A stretch of DNA of 64,000 nucleotides. It comes from Rummeliibacillus pycnus_A (GTDB lineage Bacteria; Bacillota; Bacilli; Bacillales_A; Planococcaceae). The notes under the pieces were generated by a model. It was not told where the DNA came from. It worked only from the letters and a program-made list of their open reading frames with translations, and did not search any database. The position numbers and the translations under genes were made by a program. The stretch spans positions 868,001-932,000 of the forward strand of contig NZ_CP132291.1 of the NCBI RefSeq assembly GCF_044359855.1, written 5' to 3'. Positions 1 through 8,075 of the stretch are shown piece after piece; within the stretch, counting starts at the first letter, position 1; every line of letters begins with the position of its first letter.

Positions 1-740
1 TTCAATGAAACTGAATCACTGACAGTTATATAGTCTTTTAACATAGATACTTTCTCTTCATTTACTTGACTAATTAATTCCTTTGCCTTCTTCCATGCAG
101 GTCCTCACTTGAAGCTGTTATAATATTTATTCTTATTCCACACTTTATTTTTCTGCCATTTCTTTTAGCCTTTTCCCTTACTTTTTGGATTTGAATTTTC
201 ACATCTTCAAATGGTTCCCCCTAAGTAAAGTTTAGGATAGGGTTTTTGAATTGGATTTGGTTTGAAGTTAGCACCTATTATTTTGTAAAATTGTCCTTCA
301 TAATCATAGGTACTACTGGCATTCCACACACCTTTTAAGATTTCAGTAAATTCTTTTGTTCTTTCATACCTCTTATCGTGTTCAATAAAATCTCCATCCA
401 TACCTAGCTCTTTTGGAGATCCGCCTGAAACGATGTTTAGTGAAACTCTGCCATTGCTTAAAACATCTAATGAAGAAGCCATTTTTGATGCATCGGTAGG
501 AGATATAAAACCAGGTCGTATGTATTAACTACACTATTAGTAGCGGTAATAAAGCATCCGCACACCTTGGACCTGTTGGTATCAGAATTCCGTTAAGGCT
601 ACTTTCCTCAGCACTTTTAGCTATTTTCACAATATGTTCAGGTCTTCCTTCAATCACAGGTTTTGATTGTCCAATATTTCGATACTATCTCCATGTGTAG
701 GAGCATAAAAATGAAATAATACTTCTTTCAATTTCCCTCC
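1..740 (-). pseudogene. LLM-class flavin monooxygenase (SsuD-like), decayed
   Basis: Remnant of a flavin-dependent alkanesulfonate-monooxygenase-like gene. The longest open piece (about 207-482) carries the family pattern SNGRVSLNIVSGGSP...GDFIEHDKRYERTKEF and ends in PYPKLYLGGTI. The upstream N-terminal part (HFYAPTHGDS near 700, later RPGFISPTDASKMA) and the downstream C-terminal part (KVREKAKRNGRKIKCGIRIN, about 100-180) lie in other frames, separated by stops and frameshifts. SsuD-type enzymes release sulfite from sulfonates. The intact gene would be about 370 codons and its 3' end may run off the left edge of the window. It lies beside another broken gene that may have shared its operon. 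Confidence 0.8.
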
Positions 741-753
741 CCCTTATGGTTTA

Positions 754-1265
754 TTATATCTCCCACTTGATTGTAATTTTAACCATCATTTCAACCCCTC
801 TAGGAAGTACATCTTCATTAATATCAAAATAAGGGCTGTGTAATGGATATGGTTTATTTGGTTTTGCTCCAATCCACCAAAGACATCCTCTAAACTTAGA
901 TAGATAATATGAAAAGCCCTCAGAACTCATAACAGGCTTTAATATTTCTAACTTTTGTATCTTCTTCAAATCAGAAACAGTTTGTTTAAGAATATCTACC
1001 GCATATTTATTATTTATTAGTGGATCATAACCAAATTCATAATCTAATTGATGTGTTATTCCATAGGCACCGCTAATATTTTTAATTATTCTTGTCACAT
1101 TCTGATGAATCTCACTTCTAGTATTAGGACTAAAGCTCGTATGGTGCCTCCTAATGTTACTTCTTCGGCAATCACGTTCCTTTTGGAACTTCCATTAATA
1201 GTACCAATAGTAATAACTCCCTGTTCCAGCGGGTCAATCATACGGCTAATTACTGTTTGAATAGC
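754..1265 (-). pseudogene. M20 family amidohydrolase, C-terminal remnant
   Basis: Only the 3' part of a hippurate-hydrolase/N-acyl-amino-acid amidohydrolase gene is left. The dimerisation-domain signature QTVISRMIDPLEQ...VITIGTINGSSKRNVI..EEVTLGGTIR reads on the minus strand from about 1265. A frameshift near 1120 then moves the frame to TRIIKNISGAYG and the C-terminal 114 codons (754-1098), which contain the late segment YPLHSPYFDINEDVLPRGVE. The N-terminal metal-binding half is missing: its place is taken by the last codons of the neighbouring ATP-grasp gene, so this is where foreign DNA joined the old locus. With the SsuD-like relic it suggests a former sulfur or amide scavenging operon (inference). 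Confidence 0.8.
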
Positions 1266-2493
1266 CAAAATGGTTATATGTTATATTTAAAATTTCATTT
1301 GCTGTTTTAGCCTGGTTTAAAGCTTCTTTTTGAGTCTGGCCAGTAGCAATTATATAGCCTAACGGTGCTCTATAGTCTTTTATTTCTTCAGACACTTGAT
1401 CACCTACTTTTTTAGAAATGACAATTTCTTTAATACCTGTAACTTCTCTGGCTTTATCTAAATTTGATATTTCACTAATTGTTCCTGTTTTTTCTGCAAA
1501 TAATAAACGCATAGCCCCTGAACACTTTCTTTTTGGTAAGATATCTATTTGTTGGCCACAAAATAATTTTACTGCTTCAACATAATAGTTTATCCCTTTA
1601 GTAAGTTCAATTAATTCCGGAATATGACCTCCACCATGTCTTGCAGCAATTTCGATTACTTTAGGACCGGTAGATGTTAATTTTATTTCACAATGAGAAA
1701 CACCATTCATTATTCCCACAGCTTTAATTGCACTCTTTACAGTTTGCTTTATTTTATCTTGTAATTCTGTTGGTAATTGAGATGGGGTAGTATAGCCCAT
1801 TTCAACAAAGTGAGGACCATTTGTTGTCCGATAATCACAAATGGCTAAGACTTCTGTCTCTCCATTTTTAGTTATAGAATCTACACTAAATTCATTACCA
1901 TCAACAAATTCTTCTACTAAAACAATTCCCTTTAATTCTTGATCTCTCGAGTTATACTTTGCTGCTTGAATAGTTTCCAAAGCCTTATGGGCTTCGGCCG
2001 TATTATTAACCTTTACAACATTTGAACTACCCGTGCCATCGACAGGTTTAATAATACAAGGGTAACCACCTACCTCATGAACGGCTAATTCCACTTCCGT
2101 TTTATTAGTACATAATTTGAATTGAGGGATAGGAACCTGTTGCTTATCTAAAGCCACTCTCATAGAATGCTTATTTCTACAATTGTCAGCGGTTTTTCTT
2201 GAGATTCCTAATAGCCCCATTTTTTCACAAACTTCTGCAGTTGCTGGAACATACCATTCCAACAAAGTTATTACAGAATCAATACGCTGTTTTTGTTCAT
2301 TATATTGTATTAAAGCATTTAACAAATCTTCAGTCGAATTTGTATCGACGTGTAATACTTCATCGATATAGTTAGATACTTTTGTTTTAGTCCGAGTTAC
2401 AAAGAGTATGTAGTATCCTGCTTTCTGTAATGATAAAAAAGCATTTTCCCTTCCTTGACCCGCTTCTATAATAGCAATTACGTTTTTTTTCAT
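1246..2493 (-). CDS. ATP-grasp carboxylate-amine ligase 1 of the biosynthetic cluster
   Basis: ATP-grasp enzyme of about 415 residues, the size of BacD-type amino-acid ligases and related carboxylate-amine ligases. These activate a carboxylate as an acyl-phosphate and couple it to an amine, for example to make a dipeptide. An N-terminal Rossmann-like region comes first (VIAIIEAGQGRENAF). The ATP-grasp core includes GGYPCIIKPVDGTGSSNVVKV (about 142-162), the hinge LVEEFVDGNEFSVDS and the metal-binding part IEIAARHGGGHIPELI. It starts at ATG 2493 after GGGGAGAG, 14 nt behind the P-loop gene, and is last in the operon. Its final codons (FGYSNSN) are read out of frame from M20 amidohydrolase sequence, so the native C-terminus may have been replaced at the junction. 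The substrate cannot be told from sequence. Confidence 0.8.
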   Translation of the reverse strand: MKKNVIAIIEAGQGRENAFLSLQKAGYYILFVTRTKTKVSNYIDEVLHVDTNSTEDLLNALIQYNEQKQRIDSVITLLEWYVPATAEVCEKMGLLGISRKTADNCRNKHSMRVALDKQQVPIPQFKLCTNKTEVELAVHEVGGYPCIIKPVDGTGSSNVVKVNNTAEAHKALETIQAAKYNSRDQELKGIVLVEEFVDGNEFSVDSITKNGETEVLAICDYRTTNGPHFVEMGYTTPSQLPTELQDKIKQTVKSAIKAVGIMNGVSHCEIKLTSTGPKVIEIAARHGGGHIPELIELTKGINYYVEAVKLFCGQQIDILPKRKCSGAMRLLFAEKTGTISEISNLDKAREVTGIKEIVISKKVGDQVSEEIKDYRAPLGYIIATGQTQKEALNQAKTANEILNITYNHFGYSNSN

Positions 2494-2507
2494 ACTTCTC
2501 TCCCCTT

Positions 2508-3569
2508 TTAAATCAAAACTCTGTTCGAATCGATTAATGTATTTATGACACTATGAATATCATTAATATTTGTTGAGTCATAAGAATTTATATTTAGGTA
2601 TTTTTGTAGTCTCTTTTGACTAGCTAAGTTATTTTTAAATGGAGAATTAAATACATAGATATCCTTGTTAACATCCCATTCTTCTAATAGCTTGTAAGCA
2701 CCGATTGTACTAATTGCGTCACTCGAAACTAATACTAAACCTGATGTGTATTCTAAAACGTCATCCATCTTGAATAAGGTAGGGATGTTTGCCCAAATTA
2801 GATCTCCCCCTAACTCTGCAACAATAAAATCTGTTTTTTTATCAGCCAATTTCTGGAGCAATTGCCTAATACCTTTTTGATAATTCGATTCTGAAGTATA
2901 TGTCGATGGTAACCCGACATCTGGAAAATCCATTACAAATTTAGCACCTGCATCTTTATGTACTAAAACATCTTCTAAACAACCTGTGCCAGCTAATTTA
3001 GTACCCGCGACTGTAAATCCATGATTTGCTAAATATGAAATTATTTTAGAAGCTATTGTTGTTTTACCTGCATCTGTTGCTGTACCTGCTACTAAAATAA
3101 TAGGAGGTACATTTTCTATTTTCTCTGGTGCATCCTTAAGTTTGCTCAATGTATTCAACTTTTTATTTTCTTTTTTTAATAATCCAAGACATTTCAATTT
3201 CATAGCATCCCCCATATATGATGGAGAATCATAACAAATTCCAACTATCCCTCCGTTAGTTAGGAGGTTTAGAATAACAGTCTCATTTATTTCAATACCA
3301 TTATTATCTACGCCACCTACTATATTTTTACTTGATTCCCTATTTCCTAATACACCAATAAAACGCTGGCCTTTAAATATTTTCATCGATCTCCCGTTCA
3401 AATCCTCTATCTCAGAATATGCCCCTGTATCTTCTAAAGCTTCTACTAAAATTAAATCTCCCTCTTTACCAATTCCTTCATCAATAAATACATCCATTAA
3501 ATCGTTCTCAGACAACCTAGTATCTGAAGATGCACACTTTATTGGCATAAAATTCTTAATATTTAACAT
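2508..3569 (-). CDS. P-loop NTPase, dethiobiotin-synthetase/DUF1611-like
   Basis: A 353-residue protein with an N-terminal domain of about 150 residues that I do not recognise firmly (VEALEDTGAYSEIEDLNGR, IGVLGNRESSKNIVGGV). It is followed by a P-loop domain with Walker A AGTATDAGKTT at about 161-171, the pattern of BioD, CobB and DUF1611 (DgcN) proteins. The later AELGGDLIWANIP would sit near the Walker B/substrate side. Such domains phosphorylate or amidate carboxylates, so it may activate the cluster's product. The start ATG follows GAAGGAGAG and overlaps the decarboxylase beta gene by 14 nt, which argues for translational coupling. The assignment to DUF1611 rather than BioD-like is tentative. 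Confidence 0.65.
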   Translation of the reverse strand: MLNIKNFMPIKCASSDTRLSENDLMDVFIDEGIGKEGDLILVEALEDTGAYSEIEDLNGRSMKIFKGQRFIGVLGNRESSKNIVGGVDNNGIEINETVILNLLTNGGIVGICYDSPSYMGDAMKLKCLGLLKKENKKLNTLSKLKDAPEKIENVPPIILVAGTATDAGKTTIASKIISYLANHGFTVAGTKLAGTGCLEDVLVHKDAGAKFVMDFPDVGLPSTYTSESNYQKGIRQLLQKLADKKTDFIVAELGGDLIWANIPTLFKMDDVLEYTSGLVLVSSDAISTIGAYKLLEEWDVNKDIYVFNSPFKNNLASQKRLQKYLNINSYDSTNINDIHSVINTLIDSNRVLI

Positions 3570-4134
3570 AGTTACTCTCCTTCATAAAATTCTGAAATCT
3601 ATCTTTTATGTTATCAGCATTCATATTTATCCTAGGAGCATTTCCTTTTTTATTACTAATCTTAAAGGAGCGAAATTTAGTTCCTTCCAAAAATAAATTA
3701 TCAAGTATAGAATCTAGATTGCTATAATTTTTAACTTCCATAGAATCATCAACGCCACATCCTTTGGCTACTAGAAATAAACTAGTATTAGCAGCTGTAG
3801 CAGAAAGCTGTCCTCCTGTAGAACTGTAACTCTCATTATCCATGATTAGTATCTTTAAATTTTTTGGCAGCAGCGTTCCAATCGTAGAAAGAGCCCCCAA
3901 ATTCATTAGACATGAGCCATCTCCCTCTAATACAATTACATTCTTATTTGTTGATAAAGCTACACCTAATCCAAATGGAATGGGCATTCCCATGGAACCT
4001 AAAAAGTAAAAATTTTCTTTTCTATCATTTATTCCATACCATTCTCTTGATGTATAGCCTAATGGGCTGATTACAATATCCCTATCGTCTACAATTTTTT
4101 TCGATAATTCGTTTAATAATTCATATCTATTCAC
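3556..4134 (-). CDS. Thiamine-diphosphate decarboxylase, beta (PP-domain) subunit
   Basis: Carries the diphosphate-binding domain of a split 2-oxo-acid decarboxylase of the phosphonopyruvate/sulfopyruvate type. The ThDP/Mg motif is GDGSCLMNLG (about 71-80), closed by IMDNESYSSTGGQ (about 97-109), which parallels the NN..HDSVGGQ region of phosphonopyruvate decarboxylases. I start it at GTG 4134, eight bases behind an AAAGGAG site, giving 192 residues. A longer reading would run far back into the alpha gene. It overlaps the alpha stop by 8 nt. Together with alpha it should decarboxylate a 3-substituted pyruvate to an aldehyde. The usual upstream phosphonate enzyme PEP mutase is not in the window, so the substrate is open. 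Confidence 0.8.
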   Translation of the reverse strand: MNRYELLNELSKKIVDDRDIVISPLGYTSREWYGINDRKENFYFLGSMGMPIPFGLGVALSTNKNVIVLEGDGSCLMNLGALSTIGTLLPKNLKILIMDNESYSSTGGQLSATAANTSLFLVAKGCGVDDSMEVKNYSNLDSILDNLFLEGTKFRSFKISNKKGNAPRINMNADNIKDRFQNFMKESNYVKY

Positions 4135-4618
4135 ATAGATGCTCCTTTCTTGGCAACAAAACAAAAATAGGTTTTTCACTTGAATTAACTTCTTCAAAAG
4201 CCTTATTGATTGTAGTTGTTAAATCATTCGTTCTATTAATTTCGTAGTATTTACAGCCAATAGAATTAATGAGTGCTTTTGTTGCGTTACCCATAGGTAT
4301 CTGAACAGGATTATCTTCTAACTCATCCCCCCGCATTGAGACTATTACTAAAAACCCGATCTTGTAAGGTATCGTTAGCGAAGCAAATGCATTGATACAA
4401 TTACCAAGTCCAGAGTTCTGCATCATTAGAATAGCATTTTGATTTGATACCGTTAGTCCAGAAGCTAGTCCCACTCCCTCTTCTTCTCTACTTAAGTAAA
4501 TTGTATTGGTTATTGACTCGTCATAATATTTACTTAAGATTGTACAAGGTACCGTTAAGACATAATTTATTTCATGTTCTTTTATAACATTAGAAAGCTG
4601 TAAACTTAAATCCCCCAT
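4127..4618 (-). CDS. Thiamine-diphosphate decarboxylase, alpha (Pyr-domain) subunit
   Basis: A 163-residue pyrimidine-binding half of the split ThDP decarboxylase, like ComD of sulfopyruvate decarboxylase or the N-terminal half of phosphonopyruvate decarboxylase. The segment SREEEGVGLASGL (about 43-55) holds the glutamate that activates the cofactor. It is followed by MMQNSGLGNCINAFASL and the substrate-side IVSMRGDELEDNPVQIPMG, both typical of this family. It overlaps the end of the preceding ATP-grasp gene by 13 nt and the beta gene by 8 nt, so the two halves are probably made in equal amounts. The active site is expected at the alpha-beta interface. Confidence 0.82.
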   Translation of the reverse strand: MGDLSLQLSNVIKEHEINYVLTVPCTILSKYYDESITNTIYLSREEEGVGLASGLTVSNQNAILMMQNSGLGNCINAFASLTIPYKIGFLVIVSMRGDELEDNPVQIPMGNATKALINSIGCKYYEINRTNDLTTTINKAFEEVNSSEKPIFVLLPRKEHLCE

Positions 4619-5808
4619 CTTTTCACTTCACCTTTTTTGTCTTTAATTTTTATTTCCAATTCATTTATATAATTAGTACATTTTAGAATCGCCTCATTTG
4701 GATTGCTTCCTGTACAAATAACATATCCTGAGTAATCATGTGATGATTCTAGATCTTTTATTAAATCTCCCTTTTGAACAAATATTTCGCTACGGTAAAC
4801 ATTTTTATTATTTTCAGTATCTGTTTTCATTGACACGATTTCACCGGGATCAAGGGTTAAAAACTTAACTGCTGCTCCACCAAATACTTCTGAATTGATT
4901 GTGAAAGTTTCTTTTTTGATATACTCTAATGTGGCTTTAACAACATCTATTCCAGAAACTAATTTTGTTAAATGAACAATTCCCCCTCCTCCAGGTCGAT
5001 TGTGTGACTCGATAATTTTAGGTCCTTCTTCAGTTAAGATAATCTCTGTATGACTAGGACCGAAATTCAACCCTACAACATCTAAAAAGTCTTTAACATA
5101 ATCTTCTATGATTTTTTGGTCATTTTTTGATAAATTAGTAGGCACACTGTGAGCATGCTCAACAAAATTATGATCTACAACTTTATCAGTAATACCTAAT
5201 ACTTGATGGTTTCCATTAAAACTTAAAGCTTCAACACTATATTCTTCTCCAACCAAGTACTCTTCTATTAACATGGAATTCAGGCGAATCTCATTATTTT
5301 TCATAATTCGTTCAAAGTCTTTTTTATCCGTTATTTTAAAGATATTTTCACTTGCGCTTCCATTTTTCGGTTTAACTATTGTAGGGAAACTAAAATTTTC
5401 AGTGAATTCTATGATATCCGTTGCATTATTAATAATTCTGGCTTTAATGCTACTAAAATTTTTTTCAGACAGATACTTACGCATTTTAAATTTATCTTTA
5501 AGTAATTCGGTAGTACTTAAAGAATTTAATGTTAATCCTAATTTTTCTGCTACATAGGCAGTTGGTATTAATGCTTTTTCTGAGAATGTAATCACACTTT
5601 TTATAGAATACTGTTTAGAAAAACTGACCAATGTTTCTTCTAGTAAAGAGATATTTGTATAGTCTAATCCGAATATTACGTCAGAAAGTAAAATGTCTTT
5701 CTCTTTTATCTTATTTTTCTCTTGAACGCATACTATATAAAATCCTAAATCTTTTGCTCTTTCAAGCACACTGGTATTACTACCAATAACAACTAGAACA
5801 TTTTCCAA
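4606..5808 (-). CDS. ATP-grasp carboxylate-amine ligase 2 of the biosynthetic cluster
   Basis: Second ATP-grasp ligase, about 400 residues, clearly a diverged relative of the one at 1246-2493. It has the N-terminal fold VLVVIGSNTSVLERAKDLGF, then FPTIVKPKNGSASENIFK (ATP-binding strand), the hinge LIEEYLVGEEYSVEAL, and the metal site TEIILTEEGPKIIESHNRPGGGGIVHL. An in-frame ATG at 5817 directly abuts GCGAGGG. The TTG at 5808 has normal spacing to it, so I prefer TTG. Two such ligases in one operon suggest two successive amide or peptide bonds, or one ligase for assembly and one for modification (inference). Confidence 0.8.
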   Translation of the reverse strand: MENVLVVIGSNTSVLERAKDLGFYIVCVQEKNKIKEKDILLSDVIFGLDYTNISLLEETLVSFSKQYSIKSVITFSEKALIPTAYVAEKLGLTLNSLSTTELLKDKFKMRKYLSEKNFSSIKARIINNATDIIEFTENFSFPTIVKPKNGSASENIFKITDKKDFERIMKNNEIRLNSMLIEEYLVGEEYSVEALSFNGNHQVLGITDKVVDHNFVEHAHSVPTNLSKNDQKIIEDYVKDFLDVVGLNFGPSHTEIILTEEGPKIIESHNRPGGGGIVHLTKLVSGIDVVKATLEYIKKETFTINSEVFGGAAVKFLTLDPGEIVSMKTDTENNKNVYRSEIFVQKGDLIKDLESSHDYSGYVICTGSNPNEAILKCTNYINELEIKIKDKKGEVKRWGI

Positions 5809-5824
5809 AACAACCATCCCTCGC

Positions 5825-6736
5825 TTAACTATTTAATAGAAAATTAATTAATGCTTTTTCTACATGCATACGATTTTCAGCTTGCTGATATATAATAGAA
5901 TTTTCCGATTCTACAATATTTTCTGAAATTTCAAACCCTGGATGTATAGGCATATCATGCATTATTAGAGGGTTATGATTTTTTAACATCTTTTTATTAA
6001 TTTGAAACTTCATCATTTTATTAATTCTTGCATCTTTCTCCTGAGCATACTCCTCATTATTGAAATTCTCCATATCAATCCAAGTGTCAGTGTAAATAAA
6101 ATCTGTTTCTTGAATAACTTCCTCAATGCTATCAAAAGATTTTACTAAATCGCTTTGTTTTACTTCTTCCATTAATTCATCATCCCATGCAGCATCATTG
6201 ATTATTGGAGTAATTAGATTTAGTTTAAATCCTAATTTTAGCGCTGCAATTATTAAAGTATTGACTACATTATTATGGACACCTACGAAAGTTACAGTTA
6301 CACCTTCAAAAGTTTGTTTATATTCATAAATTGTCATTACATCTGCTAGAGTTTGCGTTGGATGATATTTTTCACAACACCCATTAATAACAGGGACACT
6401 TGAATATTTCGCCAATTCCTCTAAATCCTTATGTTTTTTTAGTCGGGCCATAATTAAATCACAATTTCTTGAAACATATCGTGTTTCATATTGAATAGGT
6501 GAAATTGTAAAGTTACTACTGTTCCAATCTAAGTTAACTGAGTATCCACCAAGCTGATTAATTGCAGATTGAAAAGACAAATTAGTTCTAGTTGATGTCT
6601 TTTGAAACATCAATAAAAGCCCTTTATTTTTACATATATCGTAATAATCCTCTTTATTTTCCTTCATTTTAATTGCCTCTTGTATTATCTCTGTAATATC
6701 TTTACCGTCTAATTCTTTCAGAGTTAATAAATGCAT
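5825..6736 (-). CDS. Aspartate/ornithine carbamoyltransferase family protein
   Basis: A 303-residue transcarbamylase. The carbamoyl-phosphate loop STRT is at about 48-51 (FQKTSTRTNLSF) and HPTQ at 125-128 (YHPTQTLADV), so carbamoyl phosphate binding is very likely. The second-substrate region differs from ornithine carbamoyltransferase: HDMP (about 260-263) replaces the usual HCLP, and the 220s loop reads YTDTWIDMENF. This argues for an unusual amine acceptor rather than arginine biosynthesis, and no arg genes are nearby. It is first in the minus-strand operon, ATG 6736 after AGGTGG, with its promoter in the 85-bp gap shared with the divergent exporter. It may add a carbamoyl group to the product. 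Confidence 0.82.
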   Translation of the reverse strand: MHLLTLKELDGKDITEIIQEAIKMKENKEDYYDICKNKGLLLMFQKTSTRTNLSFQSAINQLGGYSVNLDWNSSNFTISPIQYETRYVSRNCDLIMARLKKHKDLEELAKYSSVPVINGCCEKYHPTQTLADVMTIYEYKQTFEGVTVTFVGVHNNVVNTLIIAALKLGFKLNLITPIINDAAWDDELMEEVKQSDLVKSFDSIEEVIQETDFIYTDTWIDMENFNNEEYAQEKDARINKMMKFQINKKMLKNHNPLIMHDMPIHPGFEISENIVESENSIIYQQAENRMHVEKALINFLLNS

Positions 6737-6821
6737 AATTCATCGACCACCTTTGCTTTTTTTATAATTATACATTATTATTAATATAAATACAATAAAG
6801 AAAAAATTGGAGGGTTATTTT
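6737..6821. promoter_or_regulatory. Divergent promoter region of the biosynthetic cluster
   Basis: Very AT-rich 85-bp gap between the start of the carbamoyltransferase operon and the exporter gene. TATAAT-like hexamers are present on both strands (for example 6763-6768), so both transcription units probably start here. No clear palindromic operator and no regulator gene was found beside it. Confidence 0.45.
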
Positions 6822-8033
6822 ATGGGCGTGTTATTAAAAAATAAGTCTTTCATTTTCATATGGATAGCTTATATTACATCTGGATTAGGAAGTACCTTTT
6901 CGATATTTGTCCTGGGGTGGATTGCATATAAATTAACAAGTTCTGCTGTAATGGTAGGCTATTTGTGGTTTTTTTATTTGTTATCTAGTATTATCAGTCA
7001 AATTATATCCGGACCTTACATCGATCGAATATCTAAGAAAAAAGTAATGATTTTTTCAGAACTTGTAAGAGCAATTGCATATTTCATTTTTGCTTTGCTA
7101 ATGTATAAAGACCACATTACAATAAATACGATTTATATTTTGGCTATTGTGGTAGGTCTAGTAGAGCCTCTATTTAGCCCATCCAGCAATTCATATATAG
7201 CTGAGAGTATTCATAAAAGTTATTTACAAAAAGCAAATTCTTTACTTCAAACTACTAAGCAAATGACACGGATGTTAGGTCCTTTGTTAGCAGGAGTAAT
7301 AGTAACTATAATGCATCCCTTATATATCATAATTTTTTTGATAATTATTTTAGTATTTTCTGCATTCAACTTGTCATTTCTCCCCAAATTAAATTCTGTA
7401 AAAAGCAATAAAGCTCCTTGGGGAAAAGAATTTATTGAAGGGATAATGTTCTATAAAAAGAATCCGTTTTTTCTTACATTAGGAATTTTATTATTTATAA
7501 TCAATTTCAGTGCAGGAGCAGTTCAGCCAATGTTATTGCCTTATATTTTTGATTACCTTAAAGGTACATCCTTTCAATATGGTCTAATAAATTCTGGTAC
7601 TGCATTTGGAATGTTAATTGGTGCAATTTTTATGACTTTTGCTAAAGAAAGTAAAAATCTTAAATTAACCATGTTCTCCTCAATTATAATTTCAGGCTTA
7701 TCTTTAAGTTTAATGGGTGTTACATTCAATATTTTCATTTCAATTACTCTAATTACCATTTATGGATTATGTGCATCTATATTTAATATTAATAATACTA
7801 TTCTTTATCAAAGAACAGTTCCCGACTACTTACGAGGAAGAGTATTTACAGTAAGAGGTCTCCTATCAAATGCTGGGGTTCCTTTGGGGGCGCTTTTAAG
7901 CGGACATTTAGTAAGTCATATTGGAATAAGCTATGTATTTCTCCTAATAGGATTTGCAATTGTTATTCCATGTTTAATTGCGTTATTCTTACCTTCATTA
8001 AAATACAAAAATATTGAAGAAATAAGTAATTGA
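6822..8033 (+). CDS. MFS transporter, probable exporter of the cluster product
   Basis: Major facilitator of about 403 residues with some 12 hydrophobic segments. The loop after TM2 reads GPYIDRISKKKVMIF, matching the GxxxDrxgrkk signature of 12-TM drug:H+ antiporters such as the MefA/macrolide-efflux-like group. Start chosen at ATG 6822 because GGAGG lies eight bases before it. The earlier in-frame ATG at 6807 has no site. It is divergent from the ligase/decarboxylase operon and followed after 42 bp by an acetyltransferase, so export and self-protection of the cluster product are the likely roles (inference from position). Confidence 0.8.
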   Translation: MGVLLKNKSFIFIWIAYITSGLGSTFSIFVLGWIAYKLTSSAVMVGYLWFFYLLSSIISQIISGPYIDRISKKKVMIFSELVRAIAYFIFALLMYKDHITINTIYILAIVVGLVEPLFSPSSNSYIAESIHKSYLQKANSLLQTTKQMTRMLGPLLAGVIVTIMHPLYIIIFLIIILVFSAFNLSFLPKLNSVKSNKAPWGKEFIEGIMFYKKNPFFLTLGILLFIINFSAGAVQPMLLPYIFDYLKGTSFQYGLINSGTAFGMLIGAIFMTFAKESKNLKLTMFSSIIISGLSLSLMGVTFNIFISITLITIYGLCASIFNINNTILYQRTVPDYLRGRVFTVRGLLSNAGVPLGALLSGHLVSHIGISYVFLLIGFAIVIPCLIALFLPSLKYKNIEEISN

Positions 8034-8075
8034 AAACTGTCACAAAATTTTCAGGAACTTAGAAGGTGAATAATT

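Noticed and set aside
5273..5557. Antisense ORFs inside real genes (for example within ATP-grasp 2, copA or the helicase)
   Set aside because: They are shadows of strong coding frames on the other strand and lack ribosome sites.
1246..6736. Phosphonate biosynthesis cluster
   Set aside because: The decarboxylase resembles phosphonopyruvate decarboxylase, but no PEP mutase is in the window, so a phosphonate product cannot be claimed.
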